A stretch of 64,000 nucleotides of DNA from Apium graveolens (lineage: Eukaryota > Streptophyta > Magnoliopsida > Apiales > Apiaceae): contig NC_133653.1 in assembly GCF_009905375.1 (NCBI RefSeq), forward strand, positions 88,401,004-88,465,003, read 5' to 3'. The notes beneath the pieces were generated by a model that saw only the letters and a list, made by a program, of their open reading frames with translations, was not told where the DNA came from and made no database searches. Below, one piece after another: positions 48,375 to 60,480 of the stretch (position 1 is its first letter; each line of letters starts with the position of its first letter). The position numbers and the translations under genes were made by a program.

Positions 48375-51300
48375 AATTATGAAATTACTGAGTGAATAAT
48401 ATATGTGTATAGCTTCTGTCAGCTATGTGTTGTTTTACTTTTATCTACGTATGTGGATTACGGTGTTCAGGGTGGTTCGTGTAATTAATTATGGACTTGT
48501 ATTGAATTGTTTTCACTTTTAAAAGTGGATTTAATACGAGTTTACTTGTGTAAATATGTGGATGGTCTCTAAAATTGGATTCATGACTTTATAATCTCAA
48601 TATTTATTTTTGGGATTTTATAAAATTCAGAAATCAATATTTCATTAATTATTTAACCGTGTACGATTTTTTTTTTGGTTACATTTATTTGTAAAATCTG
48701 TATTTAATTCCGGAATTCTTCAAAAATTATGAAATTCATATTTATTTAAGTTAGGAATATTCCGGGAATTTTAAAATTATTTTGGGAATTTTCGGGATTA
48801 ATTTCACCCGCGCGTTGATTCGTTTAATTGATAAAAGCGAGTATAAATTGCATTTCGAAAATTGTTTTAAAATTTTGAAACTTATGTTTTTATTTACTTC
48901 GGGATATTTTTAATATTTTAAGACTATTTTCATAATTTTATGAATTTTTTTATGTACGGCTTGGCTCGATAAATCGCTAAATATCAAATCAGAAAAAGGG
49001 TTGTGGTGCGTTGTATTGATTCGTGTCTATATTATGTATACGTGTCAAGTTTTCCCAGCTTTATCAGAGACGTGTTAACTGCTTATTGGATAAAAAAATA
49101 GCAGAGAGATACAGCCCTGTATCTCTTCTTCTGGGCTTCCATTTTTAGTTTCTTTATTTCTTTGATGGTGCGATTTGCACCTGCTCCCTCTCGGCTCAAT
49201 ATCTCTCGATTCCTCCTACATCTCTCCTCTCCCCATCCCCGTTCCTTCCCTGTTACTTCGTTCTTGTTTCGCCCCTGGTTTTCCGGTAAGCCGTCGCAGA
49301 ACTTCGGTTGGCTTAGTGGTTTCCGTTCTGTATTATTTTGCTTGATTATATGCATACAGATATGTATATATGCTTGAATGTGTATATGTGTTCTGTGTGT
49401 GCTAATCCGTGTGCGTGTGTGTCCGTTTTATTTGTGTCGTGTTCGCTGACGCCTCCCGATCCGGCGAAGTGGGGCGGCGTAATTCTGGTGTTGTGGTACT
49501 GCGCCTACGCGCGCGTGTGTCCTGTGATTGCTGCCTTGGTTTATCTGTTCTGTGGGAATTTTATTTTATTAATTTAATTTATTAATTCTCTGCAGAAGTT
49601 AATTGATTGCAATTCATGAAATGAAATATTTTTGTACGGGAATGAAATTATAGTAATCAAGGAAATTCGTGAAGGAAGTTCGATAAAATCGAAAACCCGC
49701 GAATTTTATCGCCGTCGGCGATGAGCTTCGGCGAGCCGACGGTGGACGGTGATGACGTTGTTCTAAGTCCTAAAAATTAATAAATAAATACGAGTATAAA
49801 TATAAGTTGTAATAATAATAATAGTTAGTTGGTTAAATTGGTGTTTTGGATTTGTGAAATGGATTTCGGTTGTATTGGGGGAATAAATTGTTGGATTGTT
49901 TGTTGTGATTTGACGTCGAATTGTTCGACGGGTAGGCCGATAAACAGTGGAGGTGCTGCCCGAATTTTTGGAAATTAAATTCAGAAATTCGGGAAATACC
50001 CTGTAATTATCGGAACGTCGAACGAGTATAAATAAGTATATACATATATTCTGTGCGGAACGTGATTTTATGTTGTGGTGAATGTTTTGTTAAAACTCAA
50101 TGACCCTAATTTCGCAAAATGACGAGTATACGTATTTTTTTGAAAACAAACACTGAACCTATTTCCGAGATTGTGAACCCTAATTGTTACGCGTGTTATT
50201 ATAATCTATATAATTACGAGTCGGGATTTGATATCGAATGGGTAGATGTGTTATTGAGGATATGTCAAGCATACCTAGATGTTCAACGTAGGATATTTCA
50301 GCTCTGTAGGTTCTAGTCGAAGGACTCAAGAATTGATATCGAACTGAGATAACTTAGTGATCAGTCGACAAGCGCAGCGAGGTTCTTAAGCGAAGGACCT
50401 AAGCGTTGAAGTCGGATCCAGGATAGTCAAATAGTAAAGCGATAAAGCTGAATGTCCCGAATTGGTTCAAGGTCAATCAGAGATAGTTGTAACGCTCTAC
50501 AAGGCAAGTACCCCTGACCATTCTTTTATGGTACAGTGCATATGAATAGCTAAATGTTTTACTTTCGTAATGGAACAGAAACGTTTTAAGTTACGTATCC
50601 CCCATATTTGAAATGTTGTTTTAAATTATGTTTTGGAGAAAAGTAACTTCTGAGAACACCTATCTCTAAACGTGATTTAAATGAAAAGAGGATTTGAATA
50701 GTGTGCTGTAACAGAATTGATTTTAAAAAGAGATAGGTAAAAGTGATTTTCTGAAAACTGGGTTAAAACGATCAGATATGGGATACGTTGGGGCCATAGT
50801 AGGCCTATTGAAGTGGCGTAAGAGGCTAATTCGGTTGCGCGCACTGTATAACCGATTAGTCCAGCAGGTCAGAGACCTAGCTAGTCTCTGAGTTCCGGAA
50901 CAGGTAAATGAGATGGCAGTTGGATAAATGAGTTGGCAGGTGGAGCCGTCTGGTGTTGATAGCCTGATCAACTGTCTTAACATATCCGCTACGTATCTGA
51001 TTTGGTTTTGTGATTCCCATAAGGGCATGAGTAGTTTATACAACAATTTTATAAATGTGATTAGCATGCTAAAATTGAACTCTGGTATTTATACACAGCA
51101 CACGACTGATATTGTTATTTCTCGGAGCATGCTATTGTTGATATCCAGTTATGAATGTTTACTTGTTTTCTAACGAGTTATGAATTCTATTCCTCTCACT
51201 GTTTTATTAAATCATTTTTACTTGTTATTCATATAGTGGTACTGCTGAGCAATTGATTGCTCACCCTTGAAGAATGTTTTATATATGTATTGCAGATGCC

Positions 51301-51588
51301 TAGGAGATTCTTGCGCGGTAGTCAGGGCAAAGTTCCAGCTCCGTTCGTGTTAGGCTCCTCTGAGGTAGTTGTGTTCAGTCCAGATGAGGTCTGTTGAGTT
51401 GCTACATTGAATTAGTGGTAAGGATTGTGTAAGGTAATTTGGGTTGTGTTAGTCGAGTAACCTAAGTCATACTTAAACCTGGAAAAGGTCTTGGTAAATG
51501 GGTCATAGTTATGTTTTAGATTGAATTATAATTGTTATTATTGTTGTTGATGACGTCAACTCCTGACCCCGGGGTTGAGGCCGTCACA
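48375..51588 (+). repeat. 3' LTR of element J, first 38 bases missing
   Basis: Base 48375 aligns with 41025; the TG start and about 36 more bases present in the 5' LTR are absent. Ends CCGTCACA, followed by CAAAC. Confidence 0.9.
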
Positions 51589-51593
51589 CAAAC

Positions 51594-52028
51594 AACTTAT
51601 TTAGCCTTTAAATCAAATTTTATTTATAAAAAGTTTTTATAAAACAAGAATATCTCTTTTTGAAAATAGTTGTAACAGTTGAACTAAGTAAATTGCATGC
51701 TTCTTTACAGAATGTAACCATGTAAGGGAATGGGGTACATGGTATCATAAGAGGTATAACTGGTGCAATAAGTAAAGTAAGATAAAACAGGTGTAGTAAT
51801 GTAAATGACACTGCTGGAAAAGAAAAGGTACTGATATATATAGATCAAAGTTTTAGGTAGTACAAGCGTGAAAACGCTTCAAAAGTAAAAGCAAAAGGGT
51901 ACAACAAGCCTACTCAATAGTCAGCAGATCTAGTCTATAAATACAACCAAAAGTCTACCGATACATGCTACACACTAATGTACATAATAAAACCACCACA
52001 ACTCTGGTTCAACATCTCTGTCTCTAGC
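51594..52028 (-). other. Spacer between pre-gag ORF and gag of element 4
   Basis: Continues, across element J, from 40981. Same sequence as 24296-24745 inverted. No supported ORF; pyrimidine-rich on the minus strand toward gag. Confidence 0.65.
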
Positions 52029-52541
52029 TCATGGCAAATCTGGACCTCCAATCTCCTCAAGCTCCTCTAGAACCCACTTAGCCCACTCTACAAGAAAGTC
52101 AGGGGTGATATCCACATGAGTAGCCTCAGCTATCCTCATAGCAGCTACTCTCCGAAACACCTGGAGCCTCTCTCTGAGTCGCCTCTCACCACTCCTGATA
52201 TCTCTGGTACGCATGATATGCAATAACTCATAAATCTGACCTTGTAGGTGTCGCTGCTCCATAAGGCAAGCCTCAAACTGATGATACGGAATAGGGTATG
52301 AAGAAAACTGAAAAGGTATACCCATAAATGAATGACTAGTAGACTCAGAACCAGCAGGTGGGGGTCCTCTGATAGGTGGCCTCATACCAGGAGGTGGAAT
52401 AGCTCGCAGTGGTACAGGCTGTGGCACATCTGGAGGTAGAATAGCCAACATTGATGGAAGAACAGGACGTGGATCAGAAGATGGTCCTCCAATTGAAGGC
52501 TCAGAATGATCAGCTGGTACTGGAATAAAGGAATCTGTCAT
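52029..52541 (-). CDS. Intact pre-gag ORF of element 4, unknown function
   Basis: The frame is 170 codons from ATG 52541; an in-frame GTG just upstream is not needed. Residues 1-20 include MTDSFIPVP. Residues about 20-75 are proline-rich with blocks RPVLP, LAILPPDVPQPVPLRAIPPP and RPPIRGPPPAGS. Residues about 85-165 are charged and probably helical (EQRHLQGQIYELLHIM, RRLRERLQVFRRVAAM), ending WAKWVLEELEEIGGPDLP. No signal peptide, membrane segment, Cys cluster or enzyme motif is visible. It lies between the PBS and gag, preceded by a splice-like GATTTCAG (52551 leftward), in its own frame. It is open while the gag-pol of this element is broken. The same ORF, broken, lies in element 2, with a diverged form in element 1. 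Extra ORFs upstream of gag are known in plant Ogre/Tat gypsies; I do not know this one in Tekay-like elements. Confidence 0.75.
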   Translation of the reverse strand: MTDSFIPVPADHSEPSIGGPSSDPRPVLPSMLAILPPDVPQPVPLRAIPPPGMRPPIRGPPPAGSESTSHSFMGIPFQFSSYPIPYHQFEACLMEQRHLQGQIYELLHIMRTRDIRSGERRLRERLQVFRRVAAMRIAEATHVDITPDFLVEWAKWVLEELEEIGGPDLP

Positions 52542-52723
52542 CACTGCTATCTGAAATCATATCGCAAAATAAGAATCTCAAACCACAACATGAATCATAC
52601 TAACACCTAATATACTGTCGTACTCAACCTCTCGACGTTCTATTTCTCTATTTCTTACTTCTAATCCTAACCCTCTACCCATTTCCGTTGATCTATGCTT
52701 GTGTCAGTGACTTATAACCTGTA

Positions 52724-52735
52724 GCTCTGATACCA
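52724..52735 (-). other. Primer-binding site, tRNA-Met (element 4)
   Basis: GCTCTGATACCA on the plus strand, the inverse of TGGTATCAGAGC, four bases from the LTR. Confidence 0.92.
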
Positions 52736-52739
52736 AACC

Positions 52740-55700
52740 TGTGGCGCCCTCCAACCCGGGTCAGAATTTTGGGGTCCACACACACACACCCTTTTTATAT
52801 AAACCTGCTTATAACAATAATAAAGATAATAAAAATAATAATATGCAGTGACCCTACTTTCCAACTACCACGGATCGAACAGGTTAAATTATGCACACAA
52901 GCCACACACAGACACTTATATTACAAACGTCCAAATCCCAACTATTCAAACTTATAACTGAATAATAAACATTCTTACAAACTTCACAAGCTGAAACTAT
53001 CACAAAAACCTTTAGCTAGCTTATCCCGATCAACCTGGAATTCTAGCTCTCGCATTGGATTGGGGATCCTCGCTACCAACAGGTTCCTTCTTAACTGGAA
53101 AAGAATATAAAGAAAATCGTACAAATGAGCTAACTAGCTCACCAAGTCATATTGACAATACTGAGATTAAATAATGATCAAGTGAAATGATTTAAGGTAT
53201 CAAGTGAACAATGAATAATGATTTAGAATTGGATATTATATTTTCATTTTAAAAACCAAGGTTAGGCTGCTGATCAGTCACACACTAACCCTGAGCAAGG
53301 CACACAGCCCTGCTCTAATTACTAGATCCAAGGCACACATTGGCCTAACTTGACCACCAATCTGGTGTGACCACGAATCTGGTCCACAATTTTATAAAAC
53401 AATCCAATTCTATAACAATAACAGAATAAACAATGTAAAGCAATAAACAGAATCATAAACAACATTGGATTTCCAAGCATGAGAGGGTTTCAATCTTCAC
53501 AAGGAAATAATATGGCAATTACAAGGAATGGCTATCAGCCGGTACAAGAATTGGATAACAAAAGAATCGAAGTTTCAGAGTTACAAGGATTTGGTCTTTC
53601 AACGTATAAGGTACAATGGTTTGAGTATGTAAGCAAGCTTGGATCAGTGTTCGGTATTTAGTTTGTATGTATTTGTAGAGTAGTATCGTAGATTTGTGGT
53701 TTCTATTTGGGTATTCAATAATCAATGGTTCAGAAAGAATAAGGTTTACGGCTCAAATATCAATAATTGGAATCAAGGTTTAGGGTTCAGTGCTTCAAAG
53801 CACTTGTAATATAAACAGAACTATTAATTATATGCATCATATTGTGAGAAGGTTTAGAACACTTGCCTTGTATTAACTTGCTATACTTCACTAGCTTTCA
53901 ATCACAACCGCTTATTCCTTGACTATTTGCTTCCCTTTCCTACACCTTGCCTCTTCTGCTCACATAGCATAAGTATCTATCAATACTCATCTCGTATGAT
54001 TCTATTCGATATAAGCTTCTATCTACCCTTCGTTTTACCCAAATCCGATTTACGGATTGAAAGATACGATTAAAACAGTCATATGATATACACATACGCA
54101 TTTAACACATCAATCAATGCACATATAACACATAACACGTAAGGTGTTCAATGAAAATACTTTTTCAAGGAAGATCTGATGTTAAAATGATTTTTGGATA
54201 TTTAATATGAATTTTTAAACATTTTTCGGAATTTAAACGGGCAGTTGAATTATTTTAAAACAATAAATAGGGTTCGATTGGCCGAATCTGGCTTCAAAAT
54301 AATTTTATAATAATTATCAAACCTTGAAAACAATTTAAATTAATATTTTAAAACTCGAAACTATTTTTCGGAATTTTTAAATAAAAAATAAATAATTAAA
54401 TCTAATTAAATAATTAATTAATAATTAATTAAATAATTAATCAATTAATTTTTGAATTAATTGACCAATTAACTAATTAATTATTAACTAAAATTAATTA
54501 ACTAATTAATTCAGATTTATTTTTGAATTAAAAATAATTTTTGGAATTAAAATAATAATTTTTAGGATTTTAAATAATTAAAAATTAATTTCTGTAATTA
54601 AATAGATAGAAAATATGTTTTTTAAATATTTTTAAAACAGGAATCCTGTTTTTGCAACTTTCTGGAAATTACAGGGACCTAACTGTTTCTTCTGCAAAGG
54701 AACGGGTAATAAACTGTAATTTTTACAGGGGTTCGCCGGAAAATGTCCTGCCTCGCCGGAGAAGACGATTTTGGCATCCTCACCCCACCATCACCTCCAG
54801 ATCACGACTACTACTCACCAGGAACTCAACCATGCAATCAAATCATTTGAATAACCCCAGAATTGGTCGGAAATTGGCCGAGAAACTCGTCGGCTCCAGC
54901 GAGTTTTGTTTGCTTCGATTCGAGCAAACCAGGAATCGTCTGTTGATGTACTATACATGAATCGATTGCAAATTCAACAAGGAACACGATGCAATTAACA
55001 AAAACGTCTAATAACCCCTAGAACAAAAACCCCCAAATTTCAATTAAGAACATTCATACGGGTTATAAACCCTAATTTTGAAATTCGAAAATCAAACTCA
55101 ATTTTGAACATGTTATTGAACCCTAAATCAGTCATATAATATATCAAAATCATCATGAATAAAAGCTCTACAAAATGCAATCATCAAATCATCCAAACAA
55201 TCACTCGAACAAAAATTCATAATTTAAATCAAAATAATTCGAAAATAAATAAAAATATAGAAAATAAACCTTGAATTATGCTGTAAAACCAGTCCTGGAA
55301 TCTGATAGTACTCCTCGAACCCTTCGTTTTGGTTACTCAAGCTTCCCAAACAGAAATCAATAACACCTTCAAAAGCTTGTTTGATTCTTGAAAGTTTATA
55401 TGAATATCTGTATTTTCTCGGTAACACTATATAATTAACTGTTTGCAAATGATTTTCTATACGAAAAAAATACGGTAAGGGCTATTTATAATTACGGAAT
55501 ATTGGTACCCCGTTGGATCATACCAGATATAAAATATTACGTTTATTTGAGAAAAAAGATCCAAAACGGTACCGGTTTTGGGATAATTATCCAAATCTGT
55601 ACATTTTGTACCGCGGTCTTGGTCTCAGCACTTTGGTTACATGTATTACGAGGTGATAATTATAATAGTTTAATAAAAAGATTTCCTTTACCGAAAATAC

Positions 55701-56054
55701 GAGTTTATTGATTTACCGAAACAAATTTTGTATCGAAAATATCGCGTCGGGACCCGCACGGGGAAAACCGTACGCCGGATCGAAAAAGTCAAAACATGGA
55801 AAATGCCCGGAAAAATAATTTATTAAATCCATAAATCTTTTATAAAATCATAAATCAACATAAAAATTAATAAAAAAATATGATAATTATCTATACTTTA
55901 TTTTGGACAAATAAAAATTAAAATACTCAAATTATATCATATATAAACATCCAAACACATATACCACAACAAATAATTCACAGAATAAATACTGAACATG
56001 CATAATATTTATTTATTAGCGAAAATAATTACACGATATATCCCAGATATTACA
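52740..56054 (-). repeat. 5' LTR of element 4
   Basis: Reverse orientation: starts TGTAATATCTGG at 56054 and ends GGCGCCACA at 52740. TATA box at 55483-55490. Same length as 33020-36334. Joined on the right to LTR-H at CCAATCAAAAT. Confidence 0.9.
55483..55490 (-). promoter_or_regulatory. TATA box of LTR-G (element 4, 5' LTR)
   Basis: TATTTATA on the plus strand (TATAAATA on the element strand), conserved in the other two LTR-G copies that include this part. Confidence 0.5.
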
Positions 56055-59000
56055 CCAATCAAAATAAATATATTACAACCCAAAATATTAATAAATTCAA
56101 TTACATTCAATTCCTAAATGGAACCAATAGATAACCCATTATATTAGAACCAACTTAAAAAATCCTTCCATCTACTACGCATGCTCACAGTCACTGCTAC
56201 CTGCGCTGGCATCTGGAAACTTATGACACGGTAGGGACTGCCAGGAACGCTCATGCGAGCTGAACGCCTAAGTCTGGCCATCTTCTTTCTTAACTGCCAT
56301 GGTTAGAGCAAAGCAAATATAAATGAGCACAAAAGCTCAGTAAGTAACTACATAACAGTTCTATAAAGCAATAATAATAACAATAGCAAAATCTGAGGCA
56401 TTCTACTTTTAAATCTCTAGGTGGCAGATTTCTATCTTTGGCTATACAAAGATTATGAAGAAAGGTTTGGCCTTTCAAGAATCAAGGATCAAGATAGGGT
56501 GAAAGCCGACATTCATCGCAATTCAATAGCAGAAATCATATCATAAAAGCATAACAATATCATTGAACAAGATATATGGCAACATGGCATCATTATTCAA
56601 ATCAAAACTTTTTAACCAAATCATTGCTCAAAATCATTTTATGACGCTGCAGATTACAGCCGGTGATCATTCACGAAGTAATCCTGAACCTCGCTGGGTT
56701 CTAAACAATATTTGTGGGATCTCGAGGCAGCTTTTAAGCCTCAAATAATAAGTGTGGAAAGGACATGTGTCTTAGTCCAGATCCACTATTCTCAAGAAAA
56801 CATTTTTCCCCTTTGGCAATTCTCAAGAAAACATTTTGCCCCTTTAGCAATTCAACTTTTAAAAACTTTGCATTTTTATAAGAATTAGATGCCAGAAAGA
56901 AAAACATTTCAAAATTTCTTAAGGCATGAAAGAATCATATTAATCTTTAAGGGATTCCAAACAATAAGACCACGATCAACAATCAGAGGATTAGGATTAC
57001 GAGATTCTTATTAAAAAAGAACTATCCTCATACTAGAGGGGTCATCAAGGATGAATATCAATGATTCAACAACTAAGGAAGAAGTATTAGAAAAGAGTTA
57101 TAACGATAATCAACAAAGGTAGGGGTGTCTGATATCAAGTGTAGTACATGGCGTACATCCAGTTACAAAGTTTGGATATGGAAATAAAGGATAGTTATCA
57201 AATAAATGTAGTTCAAGGAATTCGAATTATAAGCAATGGTCAATATAGGGAATTATTGAAGCAATACTAGAAATCAAGTTCGAGGTATTCAAGAGAATTA
57301 ATCATCAAGGCAAAGGTATTCAAGAGAATTAATCAACAAGGCAAAGGTATTCAAGTTAATGAAGAATTCGGGTTACTCAAGACATTTCGCAAGGGAATTC
57401 ATAAAGGTTCTCTTAGGGTTTACGAGATCATAGGGTGACAAAGGAAATAGGAAATATAATTGGGTATGAATCAATCAAGTGGTTGTAAATGGTCGAACAT
57501 GATTCAATAACAAGTTATCACAAGAATCAATATTAGGTTTTCTCAGAATTCAATAACAGGTTTATCACAAGTATAAAAAAGAATCACTACTTTATCATGG
57601 CATTAGCAATATCAATTCATAAGACAAGGCAGACTTACTTGCCTTAAATCGCTTTCCTGCTTTACTAAAATTGAAACTGAACTAATGAAGCTGAACTACT
57701 GCCACCTGAGTTTCCTTTCCCTTCTCTATCCCGAATGCCTTCATTATTTGAATCTACAATCCTGAATACCTCCGCTATCTGAATATACAATCCAAAACAT
57801 AATCCCTAATTAGATACTTATTCGCACTCGACATTCCATGAACTTTTAACGATTATCCCAACTCGCATTAAAGCTTAACTTATATACATGAGTATAATCA
57901 CAGAATATTCACATAGCACTTAGTAGTATATACTTATATACTTAACTCATACATTCAAGCATAATCATAGAGTACTCATATAACACATAGCGAGTATATA
58001 CTTGTATACTTAAATCTATATCTTAACAAAACAATCACGATCTAAATAACTCAACAACCAAACAACTATTCCTTCATTTTTAACTATAAAATTTGAACCA
58101 AAACAAATGGTACCAAGCCAAGAAATCAACATGCAACCACTTAACTTGACATGCAACTAACCAAACATCTTTTAAACACCAAATCAATCTTACACAGACC
58201 ATATAATTAGAATCTAAAATCAAATTGACCAAACAACTTGAATCAACCCTTTTTAATACCATATACCATTCGGCTTTTTCAATAAAACACAAACAATTTA
58301 TCAAATATTGACATGCAAGGTTCCATTTATAATTTAAACCTATTTTAATCCATTCCAAACAAGAAAACTTCTTGAAATCATTTCTTTTAAATCAAAAACG
58401 AATCAAAACATTATTTTTGAACAAAATCTTAACATGCATAAATCCAATCATTTATTCATTTGAAAACCTAATGAAATCCATGCTTTTAATAATCAAAAGT
58501 TAACTTATTCATACTTATCTACTCACATATCCAATATAAACCAAATTCTATTTCCAAATTAAACAATAACCTAACTAACAACAAAACAACTTGTAGAATC
58601 GACATGCAATCAATCAACTCAACATGCAATACTCTAAATCACAAATCCAACTTAATTAAACCCATGATCTAATCATTTAACCCATCTTCTTTCCAAACCA
58701 AACAAAATATAAATTGATTATACTTAGGAGTTTACATGCATGCAAGGAAACCAACTCAAAAACAAAGGTTTATATATATATATCATCAAAACCAATTGAA
58801 CATTAAAACCCTTTTGCAAAACTCATTCATTCGAACCAAAAACCAAATCTTTGAACCAAAACCCTTTGTAAACTTTGAATCAAAATCAAAACCCACCTTT
58901 TTAATAACAAAAGTTGAACCTATCTCCAAAACAGACCTAGAAAATCACATAACTTATGTACTATACTCTCTCTAAATGTTATACACTAAGAAATTGTATT

Positions 59001-60010
59001 TTCTTAGATATAACCAAGAAATATTGATGCAAAAACTTCCTTAAACGCTTACATGCAAAGAGTATATGGATAGAGAATTTAAAAGGATGAAGATAAATGG
59101 AAAGATCTTTGAATTCTAAGTAGGATTTGATGTTGCATGTAGAGGAGAGAGAGAAAGAGAGCTCGAATGAGAGAGAGAAGAAGAAGAAAGGGAGAGAGAA
59201 CCGGGAGAGAAGAAGGAGAAAAGAGGGAGATGGGAGAAATGAAATGAATGAAGTGATGATGGGAGTAACAAGCTTTTGTCTCATCTTTTTATCCTCAAAA
59301 GTTAATGGAATTGTGAAATTACCAACCTACCCTTCTCTCACTACTAGCACAAAAATGCATGCAAGGATGATATGGTCATTTGGCTAAGTTAAAATGAGAT
59401 AGTGGGGTGGTTAATGACATAACTACCCTTCTCTTATATTGTGAGTGGAAATGCATGCAAGGGCAATCAGGTAATCTAATAATTATTAATCTAATTAATT
59501 ACAAAGAATACATTTTATAAATAAAACCATAAATCTATAAATTACAAGAGTGACATCATAAAATAGCTTAGAATTTTAGGAATTTAATAAAATCAAATAA
59601 AAATAATTTTAAAAACTATTTTTCTTAAAGAATAAAAATGCATTTATAACCTATATAAATAGCAATTAATGCACTTCTTATTTTCTAAAATTCCAAATAA
59701 TATCATACACGCATATAATCACATAATCATGCACCTTAATAGTTAACAACATACATTCACATATCATGTATCGTAATAAAATATACTTAATCATTAAATT
59801 TTTTGTTTTTACTAATATTCATTCTTCGCGTAACGGGTCGCGTCCTGACTGACGGCCCGACGCTGAGCGTTTTCAACTACGCTTCACAATCATTCTCTTT
59901 ATACCAGCTAACACGTCAAACTGGAATATAATATTTATTTAAATATTTCCAGTCTCACATAATTACACTTTACTCGCATAATTAATTCGCCGAAATTCCC
60001 AGTCGTTACA
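56055..60010 (-). repeat. LTR of family H, near complete (5' LTR of outer element)
   Basis: Reverse orientation; starts TGTAACGACTGGG at 60010. 56064-58445 matches 19683-22122, and the portion 58446-59824 is found only here. The last about 140 bases (U5) are absent because element 4 abuts at 56054. A GA-rich stretch at 59140-59240 is the CT-rich leader on the element strand. The small ORFs within it (58080, 58736, 58979, 59127) are not accepted. Confidence 0.85.
59140..59240 (-). repeat. GA/CT-rich low-complexity tract in LTR-H
   Basis: Runs of GAGAGA, AAGAAG and GGGAGA on the plus strand. On the element strand this is a CT-rich tract like those near transcription starts of the other LTRs. 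Confidence 0.7.
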
Positions 60011-60015
60011 ATACT
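60011..60015. repeat. Target-site duplication ATACT, right copy (outer nest)
   Basis: Matches 19558-19562. With the nest removed, the original site would read GAATACTCGAG. Confidence 0.85.
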
Positions 60016-60480
60016 CGAGTTCCACACTTATGTGATAACCTATTCTGTGTTTATATACTACACAACCACAATCAATCTATATCAATTACAAGATATGTTA
60101 CATCATAAATCTTCTACTTTCTATACATATTTAAATCAACTACGATCCTATAAATCAGCACCTTCTGATTTATCTCGCAGCTCTGACTTGTCATCCAAGT
60201 CATTATCAATGGATAAGATGATCAATGCATATATGTTATCGCATCGACGGATATTCATATGTAAGTATCAACGGATGACTGAATAGATTATCAACGGATG
60301 ATAATGAAACTTTTAATGGATAATCATATCCTAACGGTTGATCATATCCTAATTGTTAGACAGATCCTGATTCTCGACTTAGCCAATTCTCAACATTTAC
60401 TCTCTCTTACCTCTTCTTCTCTCTCATTTAAACTCTGATACCCTAATCAGTTTTTAAGATTTTTCTTCAAACAGTTCAAT
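60016..60480 (+). other. Upstream region with spaced ATCAACGGATGA repeats
   Basis: Non-coding. Imperfect copies of TATCAACGGATGA start at 60204, about 60243, 60266 and 60289, with a weaker one about 60313 (TTTAATGGATAA) and a related AACGGTTGATCA near 60333. The middle copies are 23 bases apart. A CT-rich stretch at 60400-60425 precedes the ORF, which fits a promoter and leader, perhaps LTR-derived. Confidence 0.45.

Larger units (their letters stand above)
40987..51588 (+). mobile_element. Gypsy element J, non-autonomous relic, inserted in element 4 leader
   Basis: LTRs at 40987-44240 and 48375-51588 (about 3.2 kb each; three changes in 100 aligned bases near 41031/48381), PBS at 44243, a shredded and shortened gag-pol, and flanking CAAAC. 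The LTRs are far better preserved than the coding region, suggesting it moved using proteins from other elements. Confidence 0.9.
33020..56054 (-). mobile_element. Gypsy element 4 (family G), minus strand, split by element J
   Basis: From right to left: 5' LTR (52740-56054), PBS (52724-52735), intact pre-gag ORF, [element J], gag-pol, polypurine tract, 3' LTR (33020-36334). Both LTRs have complete TG/CA ends, yet the flanking five bases differ (CCCGT left, CCAAT right), so there is no target duplication. The two LTRs also differ visibly (six changes in about 140 aligned bases near 53465/33755). This fits a recombinant rather than a simple insertion. Confidence 0.88.
19563..60010 (-). mobile_element. 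Outer gypsy element of family H, rearranged and filled with nested elements
   Basis: The left end is the end of LTR-H and the right end is its start, both in minus orientation and flanked by ATACT, so one minus-strand element once spanned this interval. Between them are family G elements 2 and 4, element J, and an inverted piece of LTR-H start plus pol end (31363-33019) that supplies part of what the left LTR lacks. The internal gag and most of pol are gone. The original internal order is inferred. Confidence 0.75.

Noticed and set aside
59127..59387. 86-codon Glu/Arg/Lys-rich ORF
   Set aside because: Translation of a GA-rich tract on the wrong strand of LTR-H.
60032..60286. 84-codon ORF before the gag-like ORF
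   Set aside because: Overlaps the spaced-repeat region, low-complexity residues, no supporting context.
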